Positions 36,279 through 44,944 of a stretch of 64,000 bases of DNA are shown in pieces; positions within the stretch are counted from its first letter, which is position 1, and each line of letters starts with the position of its first letter. The position numbers and the translations under genes are program-made. The DNA is from Pedobacter rhizosphaerae (GTDB lineage: Bacteria; Bacteroidota; Bacteroidia; Sphingobacteriales; Sphingobacteriaceae), in the NCBI RefSeq assembly GCF_900111155.1, contig NZ_FOGG01000002.1, positions 156,026 through 220,025 of the forward strand, in the 5' to 3' direction. The notes below the pieces were generated by a model. It made no database searches, was not told the DNA's origin, and was given only the letters and a program-made list of their open reading frames with translations.

Positions 36279-37598
36279 ATGAAAAAAGAACCAATTACCC
36301 AACAACGAAGAGATTTTTTAAAAGCTTCTGCCCTCATAGCAGGTGGCGCATTACTGAGCAGCATTCCATTAGCAGGAGCCTATGCATCAGGAAGTGACAC
36401 CATTAAAATAGCGCTTGTAGGCTGTGGAGACAGAGGAACCGGTGCTGCTGTGCAGGCATTAAGTACTAAATTTAATTTAAAATTAGTGGCTATGGCAGAT
36501 GCTTTCCAGGATCGATTGGAAGTCAGCTACACCAACCTAAAAACTAAATTTGCCGATAAGGTAGATGTTCCAAAAGATCGACAGTTTGTTGGGTTTGAGG
36601 GATATTTAAAAGCCATTGCTTTGGCAGATGTAGTATTATTGGCAACCCCTCCGGGATTCAGGCCCATGCATTTTGAAGAGGCCATAAAACAAGGCAAGCA
36701 TGTGTTTATGGAGAAGCCCGTAGCAGTTGATGCTGCAGGGATCAGAAAAGTAATCGCTGCTGCTGAAGAGGCTAAAAAGAAAAAATTAAACGTGGTAGTG
36801 GGGCTACAACGACGCTATCAAACCAATTACCGCGAGGCCATAAAACGTATTCAGGATGGTGCCATAGGCGATATTGTTTCGGGTCAGGTATTCTGGAACA
36901 GTGGCGGTGTGTGGGTTCGTCCACGTGTTGCAAGCCAAACTGAAATGGAATATCAAATGAGAAACTGGTATTATTTCAACTGGCTTTGCGGAGATCATAT
37001 TGTAGAGCAGCATGTTCACAATATTGATATTGCCAACTGGGTTAAAGGAGATCATCCGGTATCCATTCAGGGAACAGGAAGCCGTGCCTGGAGAACAGGA
37101 AAAGATTATGGTGAAATTTATGATAACCACGCAGTAGAATTAACTTATAAAGACGGTTCGGTGGTGTATAGCCAATGTCGCCATTTTGAAGGCATTAGCA
37201 ACCGGGTAGATGAGACTTTTCAGGGTACAAAAGGTAAGGTCTATTTATCGGGCAGCAATCAGGCAGTATTGTGGGACGCCAAAGGCAATGAAATTTATAA
37301 GCACAATACCAAAGGTAATGCCAATCCTTACCAAACAGAGCACGATGAATTATTCGAAGCCATTGCTAACGGTCAGTATAAATTCGCTAATGCAGACTAT
37401 GCTGCTACCAGCACATTAACCAGTATTATCGGCCGATTGGCCACCTATTCTGGTAAAGTTATCAAGTGGGATGAGGCTTTGGCTTCTGATGAAGTATTAA
37501 TGCCGGATCGTTTGGCCTGGGATGCTACGCCAAAGGTATTGCCAGATGCGAATGGTTTATATCCTTACGCCATGCCCGGAAAAACCAAAGTAATCTAA
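36279..37598 (+). CDS. Exported Gfo/Idh/MocA-family oxidoreductase
   Basis: 439 residues with a Tat-type signal (RRDFLKASALIAGGALLSS). The N-terminal Rossmann part has VGCGDRGTGA (about 49-58). EKPVAVDAAGIRKV contains the family's catalytic-region Lys, and GDHIVEQHVHNIDIANW has the His/Asp motif. The C-terminal alpha/beta domain closes with EHDELFEAIANG. It would oxidise or interconvert a sugar or inositol derivative with NAD(P), unusual outside the cytoplasm, where a tightly bound cofactor must be carried through Tat. It lies 27 bp after the SUMF1-like gene and 10 bp before apbE. Confidence 0.93.
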   Translation: MKKEPITQQRRDFLKASALIAGGALLSSIPLAGAYASGSDTIKIALVGCGDRGTGAAVQALSTKFNLKLVAMADAFQDRLEVSYTNLKTKFADKVDVPKDRQFVGFEGYLKAIALADVVLLATPPGFRPMHFEEAIKQGKHVFMEKPVAVDAAGIRKVIAAAEEAKKKKLNVVVGLQRRYQTNYREAIKRIQDGAIGDIVSGQVFWNSGGVWVRPRVASQTEMEYQMRNWYYFNWLCGDHIVEQHVHNIDIANWVKGDHPVSIQGTGSRAWRTGKDYGEIYDNHAVELTYKDGSVVYSQCRHFEGISNRVDETFQGTKGKVYLSGSNQAVLWDAKGNEIYKHNTKGNANPYQTEHDELFEAIANGQYKFANADYAATSTLTSIIGRLATYSGKVIKWDEALASDEVLMPDRLAWDATPKVLPDANGLYPYAMPGKTKVI

Positions 37599-37608
37599 GC
37601 CTGCTAAG

Positions 37609-38628
37609 ATGTACATCCGTTACCTGATCTTGTTCATACCCTTTTTTATGGCCTTCTTCTTTAAAGAGGAATTTAAACCCTATAAAATTTCGGGGTATGC
37701 ACAGGGTACGGATTACACCATTACTTACTACGCCAGGGATAGTATAGTAACCCAAAAAGGGATTGATAGCTTATTAGATGTGATCGATCAATCGATGTCT
37801 TTATATAAAAAGGAATCGCTAATTAGCCGGTTTAATGCCTCAAATAAAGGTATCCAGGTAGACGAGTTAATGGCGAATGTACTTAAAAGGAGCTTTGAGA
37901 TTAATCAAGATACTAAGGGGATTTTCGACATTACGGTAGCCCCCTTGGTTCAAATTTGGGGATTTGGGCCAAAGCAACAGCAACAAGAACCTGATAGTGC
38001 TGCCATTAAGCAGATCTTGAAAAATGTGGGGATGCAGTACATCCATATGGATAAAAACCACCTCAGGAAAGCTAAAGCTGAAATAAAAATCGATTTAAAT
38101 GGCATTGCACAGGGATATAGCGTAGACTTAATTGCTCAATATCTCGAACAAAAAGGGATAAAAACTTATTTAGCCGAACTGGGTGGAGAGATCAGGGTTA
38201 CCGGACGTAAACCCGATGGCAGTTTGATGAAAATAGGAATTGAGGGACCAGATGAAAATGGAGTTCCCGGTATCCGACACATTGCCAGTCTAGATCAGGG
38301 TGCCATAACTACCTCCGGTAACTACCGTAAATTCCACCAGAATGGCAATAAAAAGATCACTCACCTCATTAATCCTAAAACGGGTTATCCCCTAGATAAC
38401 GAAATGATCAGCGTTACGGTATATGCTCAAAATGCGATTACCGCCGATGGTTACGACAATACACTGATGGCCATGTCATTAGAAGAGGCTTTGGCCTTTG
38501 TTTCCAAAAGGAAATACCTTGAAGCTTACTTTGTGTATCATCGAAAAGATGGAACAGTAGCCGATACCCTGACCACAGGTTTTAAAAAGTTATTAACCGA
38601 CCCAATTAAACCTACCACAACACCCTAA
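37609..38628 (+). CDS. apbE: FAD:protein FMN transferase
   Basis: 339 residues with an N-terminal hydrophobic export segment (MYIRYLILFIPFFMAFFF). ApbE attaches FMN to Thr/Ser of partner proteins in the periplasm. Motifs: SLYKKESLISRFNAS, DITVAPLVQIWGFG, the FAD-binding IDLNGIAQGYSVD, ELGGEIRVTG, TSGNYRKF, HLINPKTGYP and the metal-binding ITADGYDNTLMAM. It has no obvious flavinylation target (D-[GS]-[AS]-T-S/T) among the operon products that I could see. Its stop overlaps the next ATG by one base. Confidence 0.95.
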   Translation: MYIRYLILFIPFFMAFFFKEEFKPYKISGYAQGTDYTITYYARDSIVTQKGIDSLLDVIDQSMSLYKKESLISRFNASNKGIQVDELMANVLKRSFEINQDTKGIFDITVAPLVQIWGFGPKQQQQEPDSAAIKQILKNVGMQYIHMDKNHLRKAKAEIKIDLNGIAQGYSVDLIAQYLEQKGIKTYLAELGGEIRVTGRKPDGSLMKIGIEGPDENGVPGIRHIASLDQGAITTSGNYRKFHQNGNKKITHLINPKTGYPLDNEMISVTVYAQNAITADGYDNTLMAMSLEEALAFVSKRKYLEAYFVYHRKDGTVADTLTTGFKKLLTDPIKPTTTP

Positions 38629-39554
38629 TGAAAAGAAGTGAATTTATAAGAAATAGCCTGCTTACCGTTGGCGCAATCACTACCGGATCGGGAATAACAA
38701 GTGCCTTTGCAGCTGATCAGGTTTCTGCTGTAGCTGCCGATCAAACCTTCCATATGGATTATGCCCCACACCAGGGCATGTTTGAGCAGCATGCAGGTAA
38801 AAGCTTTTTAGATCAGATCCAGTTTATGTACGATAAGGGATTTCGATCTATTGAAGATAATGGCTACCTGAACCGCGCTGTTGAGGAGCAAGAAAAAATA
38901 GGGAAACTATTGGCCAAGCTAGGTATGCGCATGGGCGTTTTCGTGGTTGATGGGGGCGACAACTGGAAAACTTCCCTCACTACAGGGAAAAAAGAGTTTA
39001 AAGATAAATTTGTTGAAACCTGCAAAAAATCTGTTGAAGCCGCCAAACGTTGCAATGCCAAATGGTTAACCGTTGTACCCGGTTTTTACGAACGCAACCT
39101 ACCTTATGGCAACCAGTTTGCCAATGTAATAGATGCTATGCGGGCGGGCGCAGAAATATTCGAGCCCCATGGCTTAATTATGGTATTAGAAACCCTGAGC
39201 GACACGCCAGAACTGTTTCTGCAAAAAACGAATGAAACCTATGCCGTGTGCAAAGCCGTACAAAGTCCTTCGTGTAAAATTCTGTACGATATTTACCACA
39301 TGCAACGCACCGAAGGTGATTTAATCAAAACCATCGACCGCTGCTGGGATGAGATTGCTTATGTTCAAATTGGCGATAACCCCGGAAGGAAAGAACCTGG
39401 AACCGGCGAAATTAATTACAAAAACCTTTTCAAGCACCTGCACAAAAAAGGATATAAAGGCGTAATGGGTATGGAGCATGGTAATTCCAAACCGGGCAAA
39501 GAAGGCGAATTGGCCTTGATTTCTGCCTACCGCGAAGCAGATAGCTTTTTGTAA
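38628..39554 (+). CDS. Exported sugar phosphate isomerase/epimerase-like TIM-barrel protein
   Basis: 308 residues with an export signal ending SAFAADQ. The xylose-isomerase-like TIM barrel shows FHMDYAPHQGMFEQHAGKSFLDQI, the metal-ligand regions ETLSDTP, YDIYHMQRTEGDLI, and a C-terminal MGMEHGNSKPGKEG. It is closest in outline to the hydroxypyruvate-isomerase group. It is translationally coupled to apbE (TAATG) and is the last gene of the operon; a perfect hairpin covers its stop codon. Confidence 0.9.
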   Translation: MKRSEFIRNSLLTVGAITTGSGITSAFAADQVSAVAADQTFHMDYAPHQGMFEQHAGKSFLDQIQFMYDKGFRSIEDNGYLNRAVEEQEKIGKLLAKLGMRMGVFVVDGGDNWKTSLTTGKKEFKDKFVETCKKSVEAAKRCNAKWLTVVPGFYERNLPYGNQFANVIDAMRAGAEIFEPHGLIMVLETLSDTPELFLQKTNETYAVCKAVQSPSCKILYDIYHMQRTEGDLIKTIDRCWDEIAYVQIGDNPGRKEPGTGEINYKNLFKHLHKKGYKGVMGMEHGNSKPGKEGELALISAYREADSFL

Positions 39555-39568
39555 AACAAAAAGCTATC
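39540..39568 (+). terminator. Stop-codon hairpin
   Basis: GATAGCTTTTTG (39540-39551) and CAAAAAGCTATC (39557-39568) form a perfect 12-bp stem, and the TAA stop is in the 5-nt loop TAAAA. Confidence 0.6.
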
Positions 39569-39692
39569 AAAACCAACGAAGTTTGCCTGGGCCCTGGGCT
39601 AGTTAAACTTCGTTGGTTTTAGCCTGGCCCTGAACCGATTGAACTTCATTTGTTTAAGCCTGGCCCCCGAACTGGTAAACTTCGTTGGTTTA
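39569..39692. terminator. Bidirectional 16-bp hairpin with extra copies of its arm
   Basis: AAAACCAACGAAGTTT (39569-39584) and AAACTTCGTTGGTTTT (39605-39620) are perfect reverse complements, with A/T tails for both directions. The same AACTTCGTTGGTTT arm with AGCCTGGCCC recurs at about 39640 (degenerate) and 39677-39691, the last copy covering the stop of the opposing amylase gene. Confidence 0.75.
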
Positions 39693-41177
39693 TTCGCTTT
39701 GAACCCAAACCGAAACGCTTTTGCCGTGGCAGTGAAATTCGGCAAAGCCGTTCTCATCAATTACAATTCCTTCAGGATGTTTTCCTAAGGCATCAACGAA
39801 AGTTTTGCCTGCGAAATGCTGGCCTATTTCCATTGTTTTCCATCCTTCTTCTCCAGTGCTCAGCAGTACTGCCAACCCACTATTAGGATGTTCCTCATCT
39901 CCTGCCCGGGTCCAGCCTACGCAATTTCCATGATCAAAATAATCACGCTGTTCTCCATAAGCCAAATTTGTTCTGATTTTACTCATCACTTCCAGTTCAG
40001 GTAAAATGGCAAGTTCAATATGAATATCTTCTCCCTCTGGATTCTTGTCATCGTAAATACCACCATATAAATCGGGGAAAAATAAACACGGAATCCCTTG
40101 CATCCTTAGCAAGATAATGGCATAAGCCAAAGGCCTGAACCAAAACTCTACATAAGATTCTAGTGCCTGCAAGGGTTGCGAATCGTGGTTATCAACAAAA
40201 GTTACTGCCAGTTCGGGAGTGATTTGAATTAGCGTATTGTCGAAAATAGTCCGCATATCAAAATTTGAATCTTCTTTACTGGCGAGGAAAAAATTATGGT
40301 GAAGCAGCGAGTCAAAAATTTGCGTTCTTCCTTCGGTAAGTTGAATATATTCTTCTTGTTCTGCCGTATTAACCACATCCCAATTTTCGGCAACCACAAA
40401 AAACTGACGGTTATACTTTTGGTTGAGGTGATCAATCCATTCTATAATAAAATGCGGATTAATGTGTTTTACAGCATCTAACCTGAATCCATCCACCTTG
40501 GTATGCTCCACAATCCATTCGCCCCAATAGTTAAGTTCCTCCACCACGGCCCTATTTCGAAAATCAATATCGTTGAACATAAGGTAATCGTAATTCCCTA
40601 ATTCTGTTGAAGGAACCTCTTCAAAACCTTCACCGGCAAAATTCTGAATAGAGTAAATGGCTGTTTCTTTTAAATCCTCAGCCCAATCTACCCCACTGAA
40701 ACACTGATGGTCCCAAATAAATTGCGAATACTGCCCTTTTCTGCCGGGGAAAGTAAATTTGGTCCAGGCCTCTATTTCAAAAACATCACTAGTAAATTCA
40801 TTTCTGTTTTCCTCATTCACTGTTCTCACTTCAATTCGCTCTAATTCATCACCACCAGCTTTATGGTTAAACACTACATCAGCTAAAACGGCTATTTGCT
40901 GTTCATGCAGGGCATCAATGGCTTTAATGTATTCATCCTTTGATCCATACCGGGTATTCACACTTCCCTTTTGGTCAAACTCTCCCAAATCAAATAAATC
41001 ATACACATCATAACCCACAGAATACCCTCCGGTACTGGCCTTGTATGCCGGTGGAAGCCATACTGAGGTTACACCAATTTCTTTTAAACGAGTAGCTTCG
41101 GTGGCAACTTTATTCCATAAATTTTGTTCTTCGTTATAATACCAATGAAAATATTGGATAATGGTTTGGTTTTGCAT
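39690..41177 (-). CDS. Cytoplasmic alpha-amylase, GH13 (subfamily 5-like)
   Basis: 495 residues without signal peptide, as in the cytoplasmic AmyS/AmyA group. The GH13 conserved regions are in order: ADVVFNH (about 99-105), GFRLDAVKH with nucleophile Asp234, VVAENWD with acid/base Glu264, and FVDNHDS with Asp332. An opening QYFHWYY and a C-terminal beta domain are typical. It cleaves alpha-1,4-glucans such as glycogen or imported maltodextrin. It stands alone and faces the exported operon across the shared hairpin terminator. Confidence 0.95.
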   Translation of the reverse strand: MQNQTIIQYFHWYYNEEQNLWNKVATEATRLKEIGVTSVWLPPAYKASTGGYSVGYDVYDLFDLGEFDQKGSVNTRYGSKDEYIKAIDALHEQQIAVLADVVFNHKAGGDELERIEVRTVNEENRNEFTSDVFEIEAWTKFTFPGRKGQYSQFIWDHQCFSGVDWAEDLKETAIYSIQNFAGEGFEEVPSTELGNYDYLMFNDIDFRNRAVVEELNYWGEWIVEHTKVDGFRLDAVKHINPHFIIEWIDHLNQKYNRQFFVVAENWDVVNTAEQEEYIQLTEGRTQIFDSLLHHNFFLASKEDSNFDMRTIFDNTLIQITPELAVTFVDNHDSQPLQALESYVEFWFRPLAYAIILLRMQGIPCLFFPDLYGGIYDDKNPEGEDIHIELAILPELEVMSKIRTNLAYGEQRDYFDHGNCVGWTRAGDEEHPNSGLAVLLSTGEEGWKTMEIGQHFAGKTFVDALGKHPEGIVIDENGFAEFHCHGKSVSVWVQSE

Positions 41178-41287
41178 GCATCTATTTTTTATGCTAACAT
41201 AACATCACTTTTAAAGAATTGTTCAGGAATCTACTTAAAATAAATAAGCACCCTTACCTCAACAGGCATTTATAGTGTAAATTTCCT

Positions 41288-41295
41288 TACTTTTG
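41288..41295 (+). promoter_or_regulatory. -7 element TACTTTTG before the thioesterase
   Basis: Matches TAnnTTTG followed by C, and ends 9 nt before the ATG at 41305, implying a very short leader. Confidence 0.55.
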
Positions 41296-41304
41296 CGCCT
41301 AACT

Positions 41305-41826
41305 ATGAGTTTGAAAAAGAAATTTGCGAAAGAGAGTTTTACAATTATGAACGAGTTGGTGCTTCCAAACGACACCAATACATTGAATAATTTAATGGGT
41401 GGCCGTTTGCTTCACTGGATGGATATTGCTGCTGCCATTTCTGCTCAAAAACATTGTAACCGCATTGTGGTAACGGCCTCTGTAGATAATGTTTCTTTCA
41501 AACAACCTATTAAACTAGGCGATGTTATCACTATTGAAGCTAAAGTTACCCGCGCTTTTAATACTTCAGTTGAAGTACGACTTGATGTTTGGTCGGAAAA
41601 TATTCCGAGTGGATCACGCCAGAAGAGTAACGAGGCCTACTACACTTTCGTGGCGGTAGATCAGAGTGCCCGAACTATTCCTGTGCCGGAGTTAATCCCA
41701 GAAACACCAGAAGAATTTGAACTCTTTGAAGGGGCTTTAAGAAGAAGGCAATTAAGATTGGTGTTAGGTGGAAAAATGCATCCAGACGATGCTTTAGAGC
41801 TAAAGGCTTTATTCTCTAAATCATAA
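41305..41826 (+). CDS. Acyl-CoA thioesterase (hotdog fold)
   Basis: ATG at 41305 (MSLKKKFAKE) is chosen because a TTG four codons upstream lies inside the -7 element. The 173-residue hotdog protein shows the YciA/BFIT-like motif NTLNNLMGGRLLHWMDIAAAISAQKH, then VVTASVDNVSFKQPIKLGDVI, with a C-terminal helical extension (EEFELFEGALRRRQLRL). It hydrolyses acyl-CoA in the cytoplasm; chain length is not readable. Single gene. Confidence 0.92.
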   Translation: MSLKKKFAKESFTIMNELVLPNDTNTLNNLMGGRLLHWMDIAAAISAQKHCNRIVVTASVDNVSFKQPIKLGDVITIEAKVTRAFNTSVEVRLDVWSENIPSGSRQKSNEAYYTFVAVDQSARTIPVPELIPETPEEFELFEGALRRRQLRLVLGGKMHPDDALELKALFSKS

Positions 41827-41896
41827 TTTTTACAGAAAACGTTTACAGTCTTATTTTGTTTCTGTTATTTTAGCCGTTTAGACTAAACTAAGAAAC

Positions 41897-43084
41897 ATGA
41901 CTACATATACCATCCTCATTATTTTAAGCGGATTAGTGATCTTCTCCTATCTGTTTGATTTAGTGGCCAGTAAAACTAAAATCCCCTCAGTTTTATTGCT
42001 GCTGATGCTGGGAATTGGACTGCGTTTTTTAGTAGACTACCTTAAAATACACACCTATAATTTCTTAAACATCTTACCTACTTTAGGTACCGTAGGGTTA
42101 ATTTTAATTGTTTTCGAAGGTTCATTAGAGCTTAAATACGATAAGAATAAGAACAAAATTATAAAAAGTGCTTTTTTATCGGCGCTATCTATTCTGCTAC
42201 TTACCATTGTAGTGATTACCTTTATTATCTATCAGATTACGCACCGAGATCTTTATACTTGCATAGCCAATGCTGTTCCTTTTAGTGTAATCAGTTCAGC
42301 TATTGCCATTCCATCGGCCGCCGCTTTGAATGGAAAAGATAAAGAGTTTGTTATTTACGAGTCTTCTTTTTCTGACATCCTGGGCGTAATCGTCTTCAAT
42401 TTTGTAGTTAGCAATGCTTCGGTATCGGCTTATTCTTTTGTAAGCTTAGGATTCAGCACTTTTCTAATTGTGCTGCTATCGGCTGTAGCCTGTATAGTAT
42501 TGTTATACATTATGGGAAGGTTGGTACATCACATTAAGTTCTTTCTGATCATTGCCATACTAATTCTGGTTTATGCAATCGGACAATCCTATCACCTCTC
42601 GTCGTTAGTGCTGATTTTAAGTACCGGCTTATTTCTAAACAATGTAGATACTATTCAAAATGCCTGGTTTAGGGGAGTTTTCTTATATAAAAACCTAACA
42701 GCAGATCTCTCGCAACTCTATCAGCTGTCGGCAGAGAGCGCCTTCATTTTAAGAACTTTTTTCTTCGTGATTTTCGGTTTTACCATGAATCTTTCTGAAC
42801 TTAACGATCAGCCAGTTTTGGCCAATGGATTCTTCATTTTAGCGTCCATCTATATAATCAGATTGGTTTGCCTGAGATTCTTTAAGAAAGATAGCCCTAT
42901 CCCTTTTCTTTACATCGCACCAAGGGGATTAATTAGCATTTTGTTGTATCTAAATTTACCTGATTCGCTAAAGTTACCGCAGGTGGGTACATCCTTTCTA
43001 TTTTTAGTGGTACTGGGTTCGAGCATTGTTATGACGCTTGGCATTACCTTGAGCAAGCGTAAGGCAGCAGAAATCAGGGCTTAA
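41897..43084 (+). CDS. Cation:proton antiporter (CPA family)
   Basis: 395 residues with about eleven to twelve hydrophobic segments. The inverted-repeat core has the acidic pair region ESSFSDILGVIVF, the counterpart of the ion-binding ND/DD site, preceded by SSAIAIPSAAAL in the unwound helix. IAPRGLISILLYL near the end matches the conserved PRG of NhaP-type exchangers. It would exchange Na+ or K+ for protons at the inner membrane. No TrkA-type regulatory domain is fused. Its 3' end overlaps the opposing gene by 11 bp. Confidence 0.92.
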   Translation: MTTYTILIILSGLVIFSYLFDLVASKTKIPSVLLLLMLGIGLRFLVDYLKIHTYNFLNILPTLGTVGLILIVFEGSLELKYDKNKNKIIKSAFLSALSILLLTIVVITFIIYQITHRDLYTCIANAVPFSVISSAIAIPSAAALNGKDKEFVIYESSFSDILGVIVFNFVVSNASVSAYSFVSLGFSTFLIVLLSAVACIVLLYIMGRLVHHIKFFLIIAILILVYAIGQSYHLSSLVLILSTGLFLNNVDTIQNAWFRGVFLYKNLTADLSQLYQLSAESAFILRTFFFVIFGFTMNLSELNDQPVLANGFFILASIYIIRLVCLRFFKKDSPIPFLYIAPRGLISILLYLNLPDSLKLPQVGTSFLFLVVLGSSIVMTLGITLSKRKAAEIRA

Positions 43085-43631
43085 AGGAAGCTGAAATGGC
43101 TTTCATCTTTTTAAGTTCCATTAAAACATCGGGATGTGTTTGGTAGTAAATTGAATAATAGGAGAGTTCGTTAAGCTTAGACCTATCCTTACGCAGATTA
43201 AAGTTAGCCTGATTGGGATTAATTTTATGGATAGGCCATACAAGCATATTCGCAATCCCTGTACCAATTACGGAAAAAAATGTGGCCGCCAGCTCCTCTT
43301 CAACGGTAGGTATTTCATGTCCGTTTTTATCGACCATTTTCCCATGCGAATTCATTTTATATTCCTGGGAATCGGATCCGATTTTCAGGAAATCTACAGT
43401 CTTGAAACCTTTTTTAGGGATACGAATCTGGATCCGCTTGATATCTGCAACAGCAATCTTATTAAAAGTACCTTCATCATTTAAAATAACATGGGTAGAA
43501 TCTACCTTGTATAAAATCCCTTTTTGCTTATCCGATTGGGTTTTAACAACCGCCAGGTAGGGTTTGACATGCTGGCCCTTTGCGATATTCAAAATTAAAA
43601 CGAGGATGATTGTAAAATAGCTGGCTTTCAT
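43074..43631 (-). CDS. Hypothetical exported protein (185 aa)
   Basis: Signal peptide MKASYFTIILVLILNIAKG. The following segment (KGILYKVDSTHVILNDEGTFNKIAVADIKRIQIR) looks like an LSM/SH3-like small beta barrel of the kind common in exported Bacteroidota proteins. A hydrophobic TFFSVIGTGIANMLVWPIH lies at about 125. No family is named. It is convergent with the antiporter, with an 11-bp overlap. Confidence 0.75.
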   Translation of the reverse strand: MKASYFTIILVLILNIAKGQHVKPYLAVVKTQSDKQKGILYKVDSTHVILNDEGTFNKIAVADIKRIQIRIPKKGFKTVDFLKIGSDSQEYKMNSHGKMVDKNGHEIPTVEEELAATFFSVIGTGIANMLVWPIHKINPNQANFNLRKDRSKLNELSYYSIYYQTHPDVLMELKKMKAISASFKP

Positions 43632-43720
43632 ATTAAGAATCGTTTCAAGGGCTTAACTTATTTCGTTCGAGGCAGTTAAAAAGAATGATCCTCAGAACAA
43701 GACATTAAAAAGGCAGTTAA

Positions 43721-44134
43721 TTAACTGCCCATTTCTAAAATTTTATCAAATTCTTCTGCCTTCAAAGGCATTACCGATAAACGACCCTGGCGAACCAGCG
43801 AAATATCTTTTAGGGTTTCTTCTGCTTTAATTTGCTCTAATGAAACCGGATTTTTTAGGGAATGCACCGGAGATAGATCAACTACCACCCAATTGGTATC
43901 CTCTGTTGTTGGATCCTGATAAGATTCTTTAACTACTTTAGCTACACCAACCACGTTTTTACCTTCGTTACTGTGATAGAAAAGGACTAAATCTCCTTCT
44001 TTCATGTCTCTGAGGTTATTACGAGCCTGATAGTTGCGAACACCATCCCAAAAAGTGCGTCCATCTTCGTTAAACTTCTCCCAGCTGTATTTAAATGGTT
44101 CGCTTTTCACTAACCAATATTGTGTGTTTTTCAT
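43721..44134 (-). CDS. EVE-domain protein (137 aa)
   Basis: The ATG at 44134 gives MKNTQYWLVKSEPFKYSWEKF, the standard start of EVE (PUA-like) proteins; the longer open frame is unsupported. Conserved motifs are WDGVRNYQARNNLRDMKEGDLVLFYHSN, VGVAKVVKESYQDPT and VDLSPV. EVE domains bind modified bases in DNA or RNA. A reverse-strand TATTTTTG -7 element lies at 44161-44154. Confidence 0.93.
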   Translation of the reverse strand: MKNTQYWLVKSEPFKYSWEKFNEDGRTFWDGVRNYQARNNLRDMKEGDLVLFYHSNEGKNVVGVAKVVKESYQDPTTEDTNWVVVDLSPVHSLKNPVSLEQIKAEETLKDISLVRQGRLSVMPLKAEEFDKILEMGS

Positions 44135-44445
44135 TATTAAATCTTGTATGGTGCAAAAATAACAATCTCTGTGAAATGGGATGTATCTTTCTACTGGCCT
44201 AATCCAAAAAAGAATGGAAACTGTGAGAGGGATTTGTTCAGTGTTTATGCGCGTAGAACTCTTGATTCCCTGCTCCAAAAAGGTTTAGCTGGCAAGGGTT
44301 AAGTTGGTGAGTTGGGCTTATAGGTACACCCAAGACCAGGAACACCTTGCGGAAGATTTATTGATAGGTTACATGCCCAGGACTCTTTCCCTAATGTTAC
44401 AAAAGTACAAACAGGTTTATTCTAAAATTAATCTTCCACGAAAGA
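44135..44445. other. Intergenic region without recognised features
   Basis: The 311 bp between the EVE gene and the hxlR-type stop hold a -7 element for the EVE gene at 44154-44161 (reverse strand). I see nothing else I can support. Confidence 0.5.
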
Positions 44446-44820
44446 TTATACTTTTATACTATTTTCCGGGAATTGTTTAGAAATGACTTCCTTAAGCTGA
44501 TCCTGATGCTGATCTCCCCAAAGACCAATGGTATGGATTACAGGTATCAAAGTCTTGCCAAAATCAGTTAAATCATACTCCACTTTAGGCGGCATAACCG
44601 GAAAGATCTTTCTGGTAACCAGTTCATGCTCCTCCAGTTCCTTTAACTGGATATTCAACACCCGCCTTGATACATCTGGTATCTTTCGCTGCAATTCACT
44701 CGGGCGTTTGTGTCCCTCATGGATAAACCATAGAATGCGGAGCTTCCACTTTCCATAAAGCACTTCAGCCACCATGTCGAGCCCGCAATTCAGGTAAGGT
44801 ATGATCTTTCTTGTATACAT
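44446..44820 (-). CDS. HxlR-family transcriptional regulator
   Basis: ATG at 44820 (MYTRKIIPYLNCG) gives 124 residues, the usual HxlR size. The winged helix has LNCGLDMVAEVLYGKWKLRI, RPSELQRKIPDVSRRVLNIQLKELEEHELV and a wing ending KVEYDLTDFG. The Cys near the N terminus (NCGLD) is the position used for redox or aldehyde sensing in some members. It is divergent from an SDR-plus-NTF2 pair, its likely target, with a palindrome between. Confidence 0.93.
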   Translation of the reverse strand: MYTRKIIPYLNCGLDMVAEVLYGKWKLRILWFIHEGHKRPSELQRKIPDVSRRVLNIQLKELEEHELVTRKIFPVMPPKVEYDLTDFGKTLIPVIHTIGLWGDQHQDQLKEVISKQFPENSIKV

Positions 44821-44825
44821 CAATA

Positions 44826-44857
44826 CAAATATAGGGCAATGGCTATCAACGCGCAAT
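44826..44857 (-). promoter_or_regulatory. Promoter of the hxlR-type gene (reverse strand)
   Basis: TATATTTG on the reverse strand (44833-44826) with ATTG about 20 bp upstream (44857-44854). The -7 ends 5 nt before the ATG, so the mRNA would be near-leaderless. Confidence 0.6.
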
Positions 44858-44878
44858 AGGGATAAATTTCTCCCTATT
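44855..44878. promoter_or_regulatory. Probable HxlR operator
   Basis: AATAGGGA (44855-44862), 8-bp spacer, TCCCTATT (44871-44878): a perfect palindrome overlapping the -33 region of the regulator. A further ATAGGG half-site lies at 44831-44836 on the -7 element. Confidence 0.65.
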
Positions 44879-44944
44879 TGAATCGTAAGCCCGTACTTGC
44901 TGGAACCTTAAGTACTACCGAGATTTGTACAAAACAATTAAGAA

